Source: Roseburia sp. (GTDB taxonomy: Bacteria > Bacteroidota > Bacteroidia > Bacteroidales > Bacteroidaceae). From it: 35,772 nucleotides of DNA. Below, one piece after another: positions 8,793 through 19,205 of the stretch (positions are counted from its first letter, which is position 1; each line of letters opens with the position of its first letter). The translations under genes and the position numbers were made by a program. The notes under the pieces were generated by a model that worked only from the letters and a program-made list of their open reading frames with translations, made no database searches and had not been told where the DNA came from. The stretch lies in assembly GCA_023665185.1 (NCBI GenBank), contig JAMPEL010000024.1, positions 1-35,772 of the forward strand, read 5' to 3'.

Positions 8793-10100
8793 ATGGCATC
8801 ATTCATTATAGAAGGCGGGCACAAACTTCATGGCAAAATTACACCGCAAGGCGCAAAAAATGAAGCACTTGAAGTCATAAGTGCCACCTTATTGACAGGC
8901 GAGCCTGTAACCATACATAATATCCCGGACATTCTCGATGTCAACAATCTCATAAATTTGATGAGCAAAATGGGAGTGAAAGTACAAAAAACAGGCTGCA
9001 ACACATGGCTATTCCAAGCAGACTCACTGGACATGGAATATCTTGGCAGTGATGAGTTCATCCAAAGATGTGCCGCACTGAGAGGCTCTATCCTATTGCT
9101 TGGACCGCTTCTCGGACGTTATCACCATGCTTATGTGGCCAAGCCAGGAGGAGACCAGATAGGCAGAAGAAGACTTGACACTCATTTTATCGGAATCCAC
9201 GAACTTGGTGCCAAATTCAATCATGACAAACAACGTGATATATATGAAATCGACGCCAATGAGCTGAAAGGCAAATATATGCTACTCGACGAAGCTTCTG
9301 TGACAGGTACAGCCAACATCATCATGGCAGCAGTAATGGCAGAAGGTACTACGACCATATACAATGCGGCTTGCGAACCATACATCCAGCAATTATGCAA
9401 GATGCTCAACTCCATGGGAGCAAACATATCTGGCATAGCATCCAATCTTCTGACTATAACCGGTGTCAAAGAATTACATGGGACAGAACATACCATTCTT
9501 CCCGATATGATTGAGGTGGGAAGCTTTATCGGCATGGCAGCCATGACAGGAAGTGACATAACAATCAGCAATGTATCATACGAAAATCTCGGACTCATTC
9601 CTAATATGTTCCAACGTCTTGGAATAAAGATTGAGAAAATCGGAGACGATATACATATCCCGGAACAAGAACACTATGAAGTGTCTTCATTCATGGATGG
9701 CAGCATCATGTCATTTGCCGATGCTCCGTGGCCAGGACTTACTCCCGACCTCCTAAGCGTTCTACTTGTTGTCGCAACCCAAGCTCACGGCAGTGTGCTT
9801 ATACATCAGAAAATGTTTGAAAGCCGTCTGTTCTTTGTGGACAAGCTTATAGACATGGGCGCACAAATAATTCTATGTGATCCTCACCGTGCTGTTGTCA
9901 TAGGACACAACAACCACATAAAACTGAAAGGTTCCAAAATGTCCTCACCAGACATTCGTGCAGGTATTGCACTGCTTATCGCCGCTTTAAGCGCAAACGG
10001 AACAAGCATGATAAGCAATATCGAGCAGATAGACCGCGGCTATGAGAATATAGAGGCACGACTGACGGCTTTGGGTGCAAACATAAAGAGACTTCCTTGA
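8793..10100 (+). CDS. murA: UDP-N-acetylglucosamine 1-carboxyvinyltransferase
   Basis: This 435-residue cytoplasmic enzyme transfers enolpyruvate from PEP to UDP-GlcNAc, the first committed step of peptidoglycan synthesis. The conserved K22-N23 pair of the substrate site (GAKNEAL) is present, as is the C-terminal RGYENIEARLTALGA block. The catalytic loop reads PGGDQIGRR (118-126), with Asp121 where E. coli MurA has Cys115. The Asp form is known in other bacteria, stays active and is not alkylated by fosfomycin. The gene sits in a run DUF4290-murA-rimM-dxr-rseP with short gaps. Confidence 0.95.
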   Translation: MASFIIEGGHKLHGKITPQGAKNEALEVISATLLTGEPVTIHNIPDILDVNNLINLMSKMGVKVQKTGCNTWLFQADSLDMEYLGSDEFIQRCAALRGSILLLGPLLGRYHHAYVAKPGGDQIGRRRLDTHFIGIHELGAKFNHDKQRDIYEIDANELKGKYMLLDEASVTGTANIIMAAVMAEGTTTIYNAACEPYIQQLCKMLNSMGANISGIASNLLTITGVKELHGTEHTILPDMIEVGSFIGMAAMTGSDITISNVSYENLGLIPNMFQRLGIKIEKIGDDIHIPEQEHYEVSSFMDGSIMSFADAPWPGLTPDLLSVLLVVATQAHGSVLIHQKMFESRLFFVDKLIDMGAQIILCDPHRAVVIGHNNHIKLKGSKMSSPDIRAGIALLIAALSANGTSMISNIEQIDRGYENIEARLTALGANIKRLP

Positions 10101-10158
10101 AACACAAAGCATACAGTACATTCATTGCCATAAACAATAATAAAAAAAAAGGCTCACA

Positions 10159-10680
10159 ATGATAAAAAAAGAAGATGTATATCATATCGGGAAAATAACA
10201 AAAAAACACGCATTGAAAGGCGAAGTCGTCTTCAATTTTACTGATGATATATTTGACCGCGCGGATTGTGACTACCTGATATGCGAGATAGAGGGGATTC
10301 TTGTGCCTTTTTTTATTGAAGAATACAGATTCCGTTCTGACAATTCCGTACTTGTCAAGTTTGAAAACATGGATACAGCGGAAAGTGTACAACCATTGAT
10401 TGGCTCAGAGGTGTATTTTGAAAAGAAATTCGCCACTGATTCAGAAGACGGCGAGGTGTCACTTAGCTATTTCATCGGATTTGACATACAAGATACAGAC
10501 GAGACATCAGCTGGAAAAATTGTAGGAATTGACGACACCACAGACAATTGGTTATTCATTGTAGAAAATGCAAAAGGAGAACAAGCATTAGTTCCAGCCA
10601 ACGAGGAACTGATTGTAGAGATAAATAATGAAACTTCTACAATAACAATGAATCTCCCTATAGGGATATTGGAGCTTTAA
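10159..10680 (+). CDS. rimM: Ribosome maturation factor RimM
   Basis: This 173-residue protein assists 30S subunit assembly by binding S19 around the 16S rRNA 3' domain. The N-terminal VYHIGKITKKHALKGEV motif is the RimM signature, and the C-terminal PRC-barrel-like part contains DDTTDNWLFIVENAKGEQALVPA. It lies 58 bp after murA. In many other bacteria rimM neighbours trmD and rpsP; the murA-rimM-dxr order is typical of Bacteroidota. Confidence 0.92.
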   Translation: MIKKEDVYHIGKITKKHALKGEVVFNFTDDIFDRADCDYLICEIEGILVPFFIEEYRFRSDNSVLVKFENMDTAESVQPLIGSEVYFEKKFATDSEDGEVSLSYFIGFDIQDTDETSAGKIVGIDDTTDNWLFIVENAKGEQALVPANEELIVEINNETSTITMNLPIGILEL

Positions 10681-10767
10681 AACCGCAGATACATAATGGC
10701 TATAATCATATAATTCATATTATTTGACCCAACAGCCACATGTAAAAACCATTTTTGAAGAACAATC

Positions 10768-11910
10768 ATGAAACGAAGAATAGCAATATTAGGTTCGACT
10801 GGCTCAATAGGAACGCAAGCCCTTGATGTCATATCCGCTCATAGCGACCTATACGAGGCATACGTACTGACAGCGAATAATAATGTAGAAAAACTAATAG
10901 AACAAGCCCGACATTTTGAACCGGAAGCTGTAGTAATAGCCAACGAAGCACATTATGCCACTGTAAAAAAAGCACTGGAGAATCTGCCGATAAAGGTGTA
11001 TGCAGGTTCTGAGGCCTTGTGCGAAGTCGTTCAGGATGAGAATGTGGACATTGTACTGGCTTCTATGGTTGGTTTTGCAGGCTTACAGCCTACTATAAGT
11101 GCCATAAAAGCCCAAAAGACTATAGCACTTGCCAACAAAGAAACTTTAGTCGTAGCAGGTGAGTTGATCAACAGACTGTCCAACCAGTATGAAGTCCCCA
11201 TATTGCCCGTTGACTCAGAACATTCAGCAATATTCCAATGCCTTGAACCAGGTAATAAAATAGAGAAAATTCTTCTTACAGCATCAGGAGGTCCATTCAG
11301 GAACTTTTCAGATGAGGCATTGAAGAATGTGACAAAAACGCAAGCACTCTCACACCCCACATGGAATATGGGAGCGAAAATCACTATCGACTCAGCCACA
11401 TTAATGAACAAAGGATTTGAAGTGATTGAAGCCAAATGGCTATTTGGAGTACAACCAGAGCAAATTCAAGTTGTGGTACATCCACAATCAGTCATACATT
11501 CAATGGTACAATTTGAAGACGGAGCAGTCAAGGCCCAACTTGGAATGCCTGATATGCGTTTACCTATACAATATGCATTTAGCTATCCCAAACGCTTGCA
11601 ATCATCGTTTGAGCGAATTGATTTTTTCAAATTGCAAACCATGACATTTGAAGAACCGGACACAAAACGCTTCCGATGTCTTGACATTGCATACAAAGCA
11701 CTGCATATGGGTGGTAACATGCCTTGCGTAGTAAATGCCGCCAACGAAATTGCAAATCATGCCTTTATTGCAGATCAAATTAAATTTGAGCGTATAGGTG
11801 AAATCATAGAAGAAACCATGCAACATATCACATTCAGTGCGGAATCCTCACTTGAAACATATCTTGAAACAGATAAAGAGGCACGTCTATTCGCATCAAG
11901 TCTGATATGA
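10768..11910 (+). CDS. dxr: 1-deoxy-D-xylulose-5-phosphate reductoisomerase
   Basis: This 380-residue NADPH-dependent enzyme makes 2-C-methylerythritol 4-phosphate, the committed step of the MEP isoprenoid pathway. The nucleotide-binding motif GSTGSIG is at 9-15. The metal and substrate site VDSEHSAIFQ, the LTASGGPF loop and the HPTWNMGAKITIDSATLMNK block are intact. ispF, another MEP gene, lies about 7 kb downstream on the same strand. This is the target of fosmidomycin. Confidence 0.95.
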   Translation: MKRRIAILGSTGSIGTQALDVISAHSDLYEAYVLTANNNVEKLIEQARHFEPEAVVIANEAHYATVKKALENLPIKVYAGSEALCEVVQDENVDIVLASMVGFAGLQPTISAIKAQKTIALANKETLVVAGELINRLSNQYEVPILPVDSEHSAIFQCLEPGNKIEKILLTASGGPFRNFSDEALKNVTKTQALSHPTWNMGAKITIDSATLMNKGFEVIEAKWLFGVQPEQIQVVVHPQSVIHSMVQFEDGAVKAQLGMPDMRLPIQYAFSYPKRLQSSFERIDFFKLQTMTFEEPDTKRFRCLDIAYKALHMGGNMPCVVNAANEIANHAFIADQIKFERIGEIIEETMQHITFSAESSLETYLETDKEARLFASSLI

Positions 11911-11986
11911 CAAATATCCACAAAGTCCCCACTTTGTTGTCATCAAACAAACAGTATTAAAGCTCATAAAAAGAAAAATGTAAATT

Positions 11987-13351
11987 ATGGAAACAGTTCT
12001 CATAAAAACCCTACAGGTACTTTTGTCCTTGTCATTGCTTATTATTCTTCATGAAGGTGGACATTTTCTATTTGCCAAACTATTTAAGGTCAGAGTTGAA
12101 AAATTCTATCTCTTTTTTGACGCATGGAATTTTAGTCTGTTCAAATGGCCACGCAAAAAGAAAAATGACAACCAAACCCAATATGGTATAGGCTGGTTAC
12201 CGTTAGGTGGCTATGTCAAGATTTCAGGAATGATTGACGAATCAATGGACATTGAGCAAATGAAAAAACCTGCCCAACCCTGGGAGTTCAGAAGCAAACC
12301 TGCATGGCAACGTCTGCTTATTATGCTTGGAGGGATTATAGTCAATTTCATTGTTGCATTCTTCATATACTCCATGGTACTATTCACTTGGGGAGACAGC
12401 TATATCAAGTCAAAAGACATCACCTACGGACTGAAATTCAATTCTTCGGCAAAAGCGGACGGATTCAAAGACGGAGACATCATTATCCGTATTGACGACA
12501 AAGAGGTTGATGCTTGGAGCACATCTGAATTGCGCGCCATTTCCAACTCAAAGACAGTGACTGTTCTAAGAAGCGGAAAAGAACAGACACTTACCATGCC
12601 GGAAAAAATGAATCTGATAGAGATGCTGCAACAGGAACCGATGTATGCAGAGATGCTTCTTCCTATGAATATTGATAGTATCATACCAAATACTCCGGCA
12701 GACAAAATAGGACTGAAAAGGACTGATATAATCACAGCTGTCAACGGACAAGAAGTACAAGATTTCAACGACTTCAAATTTCAGTTACTATGTATTCAAG
12801 ACGCGCTCAATGAAACATCCACTCCAACGGACAGTCTGAAAGCACGTACCATTGCGCTGACCATCAACCACAACGATACGCTCACAGCAGTGCTTACACC
12901 CGAGTTCACGTTAGGCTTCTCGGTAAAGTTTCCAGACTACACCATCACCAAAAGGGAATACGGTTTCTTCGAGTCGATACCAGCAGGAATACAGTTTGGA
13001 TGCGAGACTCTTGCCGGATATGTCAGCGACTTGAAATATGTATTCACCAAACAAGGAGCACGCAGCGTAGGAGGTTTCATAGCCATAGGCAACATTTTCC
13101 CGGATGTATGGGATTGGCATCGTTTTTGGATGCTTACCGCATTTCTGTCAATCATGCTCGGTTTCATGAATGTATTGCCAATTCCGGCACTTGATGGAGG
13201 ACACGCACTATTCACTTTATATGAAATCGTCACGGGCCGCAAGCCAAGTGACAAGTTTCTTGAAAGGGCACAATACGTTGGCATGTTCATTTTATTCGCC
13301 CTATTAATCTTGGCAAATGGCAATGACATAATGAGATTATTCGGAATATAA
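11987..13351 (+). CDS. rseP: RseP/site-2 membrane metalloprotease with two PDZ domains
   Basis: This 454-residue inner-membrane zinc protease belongs to the M50 family. The first TM segment holds HEGGH at 22-26 (HExxH), and the third zinc ligand is in LDGGH at 402-406. Two PDZ-like domains lie between them, near residues 150-195 (FKDGDIIIRIDDKEV) and 230-265 (DKIGLKRTDIITAVNGQEV). RseP homologues cleave anti-sigma factors and remnant signal peptides in the membrane. No sigma/anti-sigma pair is present here, so the substrate is unknown. The gene is followed by a good terminator. Confidence 0.93.
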   Translation: METVLIKTLQVLLSLSLLIILHEGGHFLFAKLFKVRVEKFYLFFDAWNFSLFKWPRKKKNDNQTQYGIGWLPLGGYVKISGMIDESMDIEQMKKPAQPWEFRSKPAWQRLLIMLGGIIVNFIVAFFIYSMVLFTWGDSYIKSKDITYGLKFNSSAKADGFKDGDIIIRIDDKEVDAWSTSELRAISNSKTVTVLRSGKEQTLTMPEKMNLIEMLQQEPMYAEMLLPMNIDSIIPNTPADKIGLKRTDIITAVNGQEVQDFNDFKFQLLCIQDALNETSTPTDSLKARTIALTINHNDTLTAVLTPEFTLGFSVKFPDYTITKREYGFFESIPAGIQFGCETLAGYVSDLKYVFTKQGARSVGGFIAIGNIFPDVWDWHRFWMLTAFLSIMLGFMNVLPIPALDGGHALFTLYEIVTGRKPSDKFLERAQYVGMFILFALLILANGNDIMRLFGI

Positions 13352-13379
13352 ACAAAATATTTTTGAAACAAACGACAGA

Positions 13380-13420
13380 CAGATTTGCAGCTCAACAAAA
13401 CCTGCAAATCTGCTGTTTTA
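13380..13420 (+). terminator. Rho-independent terminator after rseP
   Basis: CAGATTTGCAG at 13380-13390 pairs perfectly with CTGCAAATCTG at 13402-13412, followed by CTGTTTTA. It lies in the gap between rseP and the next gene, which supports a start for that gene downstream of the hairpin. Confidence 0.7.
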
Positions 13421-13437
13421 CTATAAAAAGACATAAA

Positions 13438-14052
13438 ATGAAGATTTTAGCAGTAGGCATGAACTATGCAGAGCACAATAAAGAACTTAATAATACGTTT
13501 TTACCTACAGTCCCGGTGATTTTTTCAAAACCGGAATCGGCACTGCTACGCGAAGGGAAACCATTCTTCGTTCCTGACTTTGCGGAAAGATTCGATTATG
13601 AGACAGAAATTGTCGTCAGAATCAACCGCCTCGGGAAAAACATCGCAGAACGCTTTGCCTACAGATACTATAGCGAAATAACTGTTGGCATTGACATCAC
13701 AGCACGCGATTTGCAGCAACAACTGCGTAAGGAAGGACTTCCGTGGGATATATGCAAAGGTTTTGACGGCTCCGCTATAATAGGAGATTTTGTAGACAAA
13801 TCGGAATTTGAAGACATAAACAAAATAAGATTCAGCTTGCAAATAGACCAACAGACAGTGCAGGAGGGATGCACAAAAGACATGCTATTCTCAATTGACC
13901 AAATTGTAGCATACGCAAGCCGTTTCTTCACCCTCAAAACCGGAGACTTGATCTTTACTGGTACCCCAGCCGGTATAGGACAAATAAAAGAAGGACAGCT
14001 TTTGGAAGGATTCATTGAAGGCAGAAAACTATTGGAAACGAAAATCAAATAA
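13438..14052 (+). CDS. Fumarylacetoacetate hydrolase-family protein
   Basis: The start at 13438 gives MKILAVGMNYAEHNKEL, the usual beginning of short FAH-family proteins; the frame stays open upstream but crosses a terminator hairpin. The 204-residue product has the FAH catalytic-domain landmarks: FSKPESALL, the metal-binding FDYETEIVVRI block, GIDITARDLQ, WDICKGFDGSA and the C-terminal DLIFTGTPAGIG loop. Members include acylpyruvases, oxaloacetate decarboxylases or tautomerases and fumarylpyruvate hydrolases. Substrate cannot be assigned. It precedes porU by 96 bp. Confidence 0.88.
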   Translation: MKILAVGMNYAEHNKELNNTFLPTVPVIFSKPESALLREGKPFFVPDFAERFDYETEIVVRINRLGKNIAERFAYRYYSEITVGIDITARDLQQQLRKEGLPWDICKGFDGSAIIGDFVDKSEFEDINKIRFSLQIDQQTVQEGCTKDMLFSIDQIVAYASRFFTLKTGDLIFTGTPAGIGQIKEGQLLEGFIEGRKLLETKIK

Positions 14053-14148
14053 GAGATGTCACCAAAGGTATTTACCATATAGCCTCTCTTGGTATCTGCT
14101 ACTCATTTATCCAACAAGACACAGAACTATTATAAAGAACAGACACTT

Positions 14149-17100
14149 ATGGACAAAAGACTATATGCACTTATACCATTGCTGCTATTGCCGATTTTCA
14201 TCCACGCACAATTCATTGATATAGAATGGACGAAAACTGACACTATAGTACCTCGATATACGGAGACATTCGTTCTCGGTGAGGATTTTCGCCTTTATGA
14301 CTATTCTTTTGAGATGGAATATCAGGAAAGTATCCCTGCCACCAAAGAAGAAATCAAGCGTTACAACATCGACCTCAATACTCTAAAGAAAGGATTCCAT
14401 GCAGACACAAGCACTGGCATAAGCCGCAAAAAAGGAGTGTTGAATGTTGAAGTATATCCTTTTGCATGGCAAGACGGAAAGGTTGTAAAGCTGACGTCTT
14501 TCAAACCAGTAGTAAAAAAGAGCATAAAACAGGCAGCAAGCAAAACACAGCTGTCATACCGCATAGCAACTCAAAACAATGCCTCAACTGATTCCAGATA
14601 CGCAGAGCATTCTTTACTCGCTTCCGGACGTTGGATAAAAATCAAAGTGAGCAGTGCCGGTATATATGAATTGACGAAATCCAAACTATCAAGTTTGGGA
14701 TTCAACAATCCATCCAGAGTACACCTTTACGGTTACAATTTGCCAGTACTTCCTGAAACAAACATTGAGAATATATCCGATGACCTTACGGAAATTCCGT
14801 TATGGCGCAAAGACAACGGTGCCCTGCTGTTCTATTCCTGCGGCACGACCAAATGGACAAGGACACAAGCATCCGAATTCACCCATTTCAATAATCCATA
14901 TTCAAAAGACATATATTACTTCCTTACAGAAAGTACGGATGCCACGACTGCTGAATTTCCCGTAGAATCATATGAGGAAAGCTCTGTAGATGTCGAGACT
15001 TTCTACGACTATTCCGTTATAGAAGCGGATGAATACAGTTTTCTCAATTCCGGCCGTACATTTTTTGAAAGTTATGACTATGCCAACGGAAACAAAAGGA
15101 ACTACAAACTGGAACTTCCCGGAATAGCATCTCCTAATGCCATTCTGTACACACAATTCGCAGCAGCAGGAAGTTCTACATCCCGACTTGATATCAGTTG
15201 TGGAGAAACCACGCTTGGTTCCATGTCTTTCACACCACTTGCCGAATACTATTATGGCAATATAAGTTCAAGAAAAACAAACTGGAGCAGTGCTACAGAA
15301 AGCAACACACTGACCCTCACCCACACACGCAACTCAGGAACAAGCGGACATCTTGACTATATCAGGGCGAGCTATCTCCGCAAACTGGAGATGACCGGAA
15401 ACTATTTGGTTTTCCGCCCGACATCATCAGGAACAGCTAACTACAAAATTAGTGGTGCCACCTCATCAACACGAGTATGGAGAGTCACCACTCCTGCCGC
15501 AACATGCGAGATTAAAGGCATTTGGGCTAATGGAATATATTCAGCAACAGCCACTTCCGCCCAATGGAATCAAGACGAATTTGTAGCAGTCAATATAGAC
15601 AAGACATACCCTTCACCCGATATTGTCGGTCAAATCCAAAATCAAGACCTTCACTCATTGTCTGACATTGATTTTGTGATTATCACCCCAGCAAATGGTG
15701 CACTGACAGCTCAGGCACAACGGCTTGCAGATGCCCATACAGCCAAAGAGGGAATGCGTTGCTATGTGACCACGGCAGACAAAATATACAATGAGTTTTC
15801 CTCTGGAACACCCGATGCGACAGCCTATCGCAGATTCATGAAAATGCTCTACGACAAAGCGGAAACAGACGACAACGCACCCAAAAACCTTCTTCTCTTC
15901 GGATGTGGACTTTGGGACAACCGCTTTGTCACGTTTGGTATGCGACGATATTCTCAAGACGACTACCTCCTGTGTTATGAGTCGGACAACTCGCTGTCCA
16001 CACTCAACAGCTATGTATGCGAGGAATATTTTGGAATGCTCGATGATGGAGAAGGAAGCAGAATCCTGTACGACAAATCAGATATAGGAGTGGGCAGAAT
16101 CCCTGTCACCACTGCCAATGAAGCAAAGATTGTCGTAGACAAACTTATAAGCTACATCAATAATGAAGAGACAGGCTCTTGGAAAAATACCATCTGCTTC
16201 CTTGCTGACGACGGAAACGGGAATACGCATATGAGGGATGCCGACAATGTCCGCGCATCAACAATCAGCAAATATCCGGACTACAATTACCGCCGTATAT
16301 TCTGGGACTCGTATGTACGCGTCAGTACGGCAACCGGACAATCCTATCCAGATGCTTATACCGACATAAACAAACAAATGCTGGACGGTGCACTCATTAT
16401 GAACTATGTCGGTCATGGCGCATCCTATTGTCTGTCGCATGAGCAAGTCCTCAAACGCGCTGATTTCGCCAACTGGACATCGCCTAAACTCCCTTTATGG
16501 ATTACAGCCGCATGTGATGTGTCTCCATTCGACATGAACGAAGAAAATATCGGCACTACGGCCCTTCTCAACAAAAAGGGAGCTGCGATGGGGATGGTGA
16601 CAACCACACGTACAACCTACTCATCAGACAACCAACTGTTTAACAGACAGTTCATGCAGTATGTATTGGGTAAAAAAGAAAATGGCACACGCTATACAAT
16701 AGGAGAAGCAGTGCAGATGGCAAAGAACGCATCGGCTTCTGGCCGTGTGGAGAACAAAACATTCTTTGTCTTGCTCGGCGATCCGGCAATCACTCTTGCC
16801 ACACCCCAATATAAGATTAAGATTGATTCTTTCAATGGGGCCGACACAGACTTGCCACAAAATATCAGTGCCGGAAGCATTGTAAGCATAGAAGGTCATG
16901 TCGTAGACGAAGACGGAAACATTGCAGAAAACTTCAATGGTACCGTATCCCCGACAATATACGACAGCATGGAGAAAGTTCAATGCAGATACAATGCACA
17001 GAACGATCAGGAAGAAGAGAAATATAATGCCTCACCATATTCATATTCAGAGTACACCCGCACACTCTATACGGGAGAAGACTCTGTCCGAAACGGGACA

Positions 17101-17928
17101 TTCAAGATTTCCTTCCCTGTCCCACTCGACATAAACTACAGCAACGAGGCAGGATTAGCGAGCATCTATGCAGCAAGCAGCGATAAAGACATTGAGGCAC
17201 AAGGACAATTCGAGAACTTTACCGTAGGAGGAACTTCCCCGGATATATCTTTGGACACTTCCGGTCCGGAAATAAGCGTGTTCCTTAATACGGAGAATTT
17301 CCAGCCGGGCGACCGTGTCAACGAATCTCCGATGCTGATTGCTTATTTCAGCGATGATGACGGAATAAACACAACCGGAAATGGCATCGGACATGACATA
17401 ACCCTTATCATCGACAACAGCGAGTCCATGTCCTACTCTCTCAACAGCTATTTCAATACAGAAGTGGGCAATTACACCAAAGGAAGCGTGAGATTCAGTA
17501 TCCCATCGCTACCCGCAGGCAAACACACATTGCAACTGCGCGCCTTCGACATTCTGAACAACCCTTCTGTCAAAGAGGTCGACTTCACTGTAGTAGAAAG
17601 CCTCCCGCCAACAATCTTTGAATTGGCATGTGCCAGTCCGGTGCGCCAGAATGCCGTGTTCACAATCACAAACGACCGCCCACAGTCTGAGTTAGATGTA
17701 AACCTGTGCGTGTATGACATTTCAGGCAGAAAAGTGTGGGAGACAAATGAAATAGAGACAAGCCTGACCAATGTATACACTTACACATGGAATCTCTCCA
17801 CATCCGACAACAGTCTGCAACCAGGCATATATATATGTAAAGCCACAATCCGGACTGCCGATGGAGGAGAAGCCACCAAAGCAGTAAAGTTCATCGTTTT
17901 GAGCAACATCACCTCTACTACCGAATAA
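14149..17928 (+). CDS. porU: Type IX secretion system sortase PorU
   Basis: I take the start at 14149, giving a 1259-residue protein with a clear signal peptide (MDKRLYALIPLLLLPIF, cleavage after HA-Q). The central domain is a gingipain-type C25 peptidase: His756 lies in NYVGHGASY and Cys789 in TAACDVSPF, matching the catalytic His/Cys arrangement. The C-terminus (about 1160-1250) has the T9SS sorting-domain pattern, including YDISGRKVWE and LQPGIYICKATI. In Porphyromonas gingivalis PorU removes this domain from cargo at the cell surface and attaches A-LPS, while keeping its own. It is directly followed by porV, its known partner. The active site appears intact. Confidence 0.93.
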   Translation: MDKRLYALIPLLLLPIFIHAQFIDIEWTKTDTIVPRYTETFVLGEDFRLYDYSFEMEYQESIPATKEEIKRYNIDLNTLKKGFHADTSTGISRKKGVLNVEVYPFAWQDGKVVKLTSFKPVVKKSIKQAASKTQLSYRIATQNNASTDSRYAEHSLLASGRWIKIKVSSAGIYELTKSKLSSLGFNNPSRVHLYGYNLPVLPETNIENISDDLTEIPLWRKDNGALLFYSCGTTKWTRTQASEFTHFNNPYSKDIYYFLTESTDATTAEFPVESYEESSVDVETFYDYSVIEADEYSFLNSGRTFFESYDYANGNKRNYKLELPGIASPNAILYTQFAAAGSSTSRLDISCGETTLGSMSFTPLAEYYYGNISSRKTNWSSATESNTLTLTHTRNSGTSGHLDYIRASYLRKLEMTGNYLVFRPTSSGTANYKISGATSSTRVWRVTTPAATCEIKGIWANGIYSATATSAQWNQDEFVAVNIDKTYPSPDIVGQIQNQDLHSLSDIDFVIITPANGALTAQAQRLADAHTAKEGMRCYVTTADKIYNEFSSGTPDATAYRRFMKMLYDKAETDDNAPKNLLLFGCGLWDNRFVTFGMRRYSQDDYLLCYESDNSLSTLNSYVCEEYFGMLDDGEGSRILYDKSDIGVGRIPVTTANEAKIVVDKLISYINNEETGSWKNTICFLADDGNGNTHMRDADNVRASTISKYPDYNYRRIFWDSYVRVSTATGQSYPDAYTDINKQMLDGALIMNYVGHGASYCLSHEQVLKRADFANWTSPKLPLWITAACDVSPFDMNEENIGTTALLNKKGAAMGMVTTTRTTYSSDNQLFNRQFMQYVLGKKENGTRYTIGEAVQMAKNASASGRVENKTFFVLLGDPAITLATPQYKIKIDSFNGADTDLPQNISAGSIVSIEGHVVDEDGNIAENFNGTVSPTIYDSMEKVQCRYNAQNDQEEEKYNASPYSYSEYTRTLYTGEDSVRNGTFKISFPVPLDINYSNEAGLASIYAASSDKDIEAQGQFENFTVGGTSPDISLDTSGPEISVFLNTENFQPGDRVNESPMLIAYFSDDDGINTTGNGIGHDITLIIDNSESMSYSLNSYFNTEVGNYTKGSVRFSIPSLPAGKHTLQLRAFDILNNPSVKEVDFTVVESLPPTIFELACASPVRQNAVFTITNDRPQSELDVNLCVYDISGRKVWETNEIETSLTNVYTYTWNLSTSDNSLQPGIYICKATIRTADGGEATKAVKFIVLSNITSTTE

Positions 17929-17988
17929 TATCCAATAAGCACAATAAAATCACCATAAAACAAGTTATATATAATAAAGAACACAACA

Positions 17989-19176
17989 ATGAGAAGAATA
18001 TCAATAGCCATGCTTTTTGTACTGTCGTGCATTACAGTCACAAAAGCGCAAGACATTAAAAACCAGCTCAACCCTATCTATTATGGTGTAACATCTCTTG
18101 CAATCGCGCCCGATGCCAGAGGAGGCGGTATGGGTGATGTCGGTGCAGCCACCGACCCAGATGTAAATTCCCAATATTGGAATCCAGCAAAATACCCTTT
18201 CTGTATCAGCCGTGCCGGAGTGTCACTCAATTACACTCCGTGGCTTCGCCAGCTTGTAAACGACATAGACCTCGCCAATCTTACAGGATATTATCGCATA
18301 GGCAATTACGATGCACTCAGCGCATCACTCCGCTATTTCTCTCTCGGAGAGGTGATGGCAGGTGACGACATGACCATCAAACCATACGAAATGTCTTTTG
18401 ATGTGGCATACTCGCGAATGCTGAGCGAGAACTTCTCTGCTGCTGTTGCCCTACGCTATATCTATTCCGACCTTGCCTACAAGCAAGATGACGAGACGAC
18501 TCCGGGTTCGGCATTCGCGGCCGACATCGCGCTGTACCACAACGGCTACCTCATGCTCGGCAACCGTGAGTGCCAGCTTGGCTGGGGACTTAACATCAGC
18601 AATATCGGTAGCAAGATTTCATACGACGAAGGCAACACCAGCGAGTTCATTCCAACTAACCTCCGTCTTGGAGCATCTCTCATGGTTCCTCTCGATGAAT
18701 ACAACACCATCAGTTTTTCGGCTGACCTCAACAAATTCCTTATCCCTACCCGCCCGACATACGAACAATACAAGGAAGAGTTTCCTAATGCCGGCGACGA
18801 GGACTACGACGGCTACCGCAACTGGCTTGAGGGTGAGGGATATTACAACATATCGCCTATTTCCGGCATCTTCAAATCGTTCAACGACGCGCCCGGAGGC
18901 TTTAAGGAAGAATTGCAGGAAATACAATGGAGCGCAGGTATAGAATATTCTTACAACAACCAGTTCTTCATTCGTGGAGGTTATCACTATGAGCATCCAA
19001 ACAAAGGCAACAGAAAATACTTCACTCTCGGAGCGGGTTTCAAGATGAACGTATTCTCCATTGATGCCGGCTATGTCATTTCCACGGCACAGACCAACCC
19101 TCTTGACCAGACATTGCGATTCTCCTTGACATTTGATATGGACGGCATTCAGGATCTCCTCGGCAAACGGAGATAA
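17989..19176 (+). CDS. porV: Type IX secretion outer-membrane protein PorV (LptO)
   Basis: This 395-residue beta-barrel protein has a signal peptide (cleavage after TKAQ near residue 21) and the PorV N-terminal signature NPIYYGVTSLAIAPDARGGG, GMGDVGAAT and QYWNPAK. The C-terminal strand ends FSLTFDMDG. PorV is an outer-membrane shuttle that carries T9SS cargo from the translocon to PorU. It lies 60 bp after porU on the same strand, the conserved order. The other T9SS genes are not in this window. Confidence 0.95.
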   Translation: MRRISIAMLFVLSCITVTKAQDIKNQLNPIYYGVTSLAIAPDARGGGMGDVGAATDPDVNSQYWNPAKYPFCISRAGVSLNYTPWLRQLVNDIDLANLTGYYRIGNYDALSASLRYFSLGEVMAGDDMTIKPYEMSFDVAYSRMLSENFSAAVALRYIYSDLAYKQDDETTPGSAFAADIALYHNGYLMLGNRECQLGWGLNISNIGSKISYDEGNTSEFIPTNLRLGASLMVPLDEYNTISFSADLNKFLIPTRPTYEQYKEEFPNAGDEDYDGYRNWLEGEGYYNISPISGIFKSFNDAPGGFKEELQEIQWSAGIEYSYNNQFFIRGGYHYEHPNKGNRKYFTLGAGFKMNVFSIDAGYVISTAQTNPLDQTLRFSLTFDMDGIQDLLGKRR

Positions 19177-19205
19177 CAAGAACCCGGAATGTCAGCCGAC
19201 AGTAT

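Noticed and set aside
11920..11937. ACAAAGT-CCCC-ACTTTGT palindrome between dxr and rseP
   Set aside because: Only a 7-bp stem without a T-run; not enough to call a terminator or operator.
14089..14148. Upstream start for PorU
   Set aside because: The downstream ATG at 14149 gives a clean signal peptide; the upstream extension would bury it.
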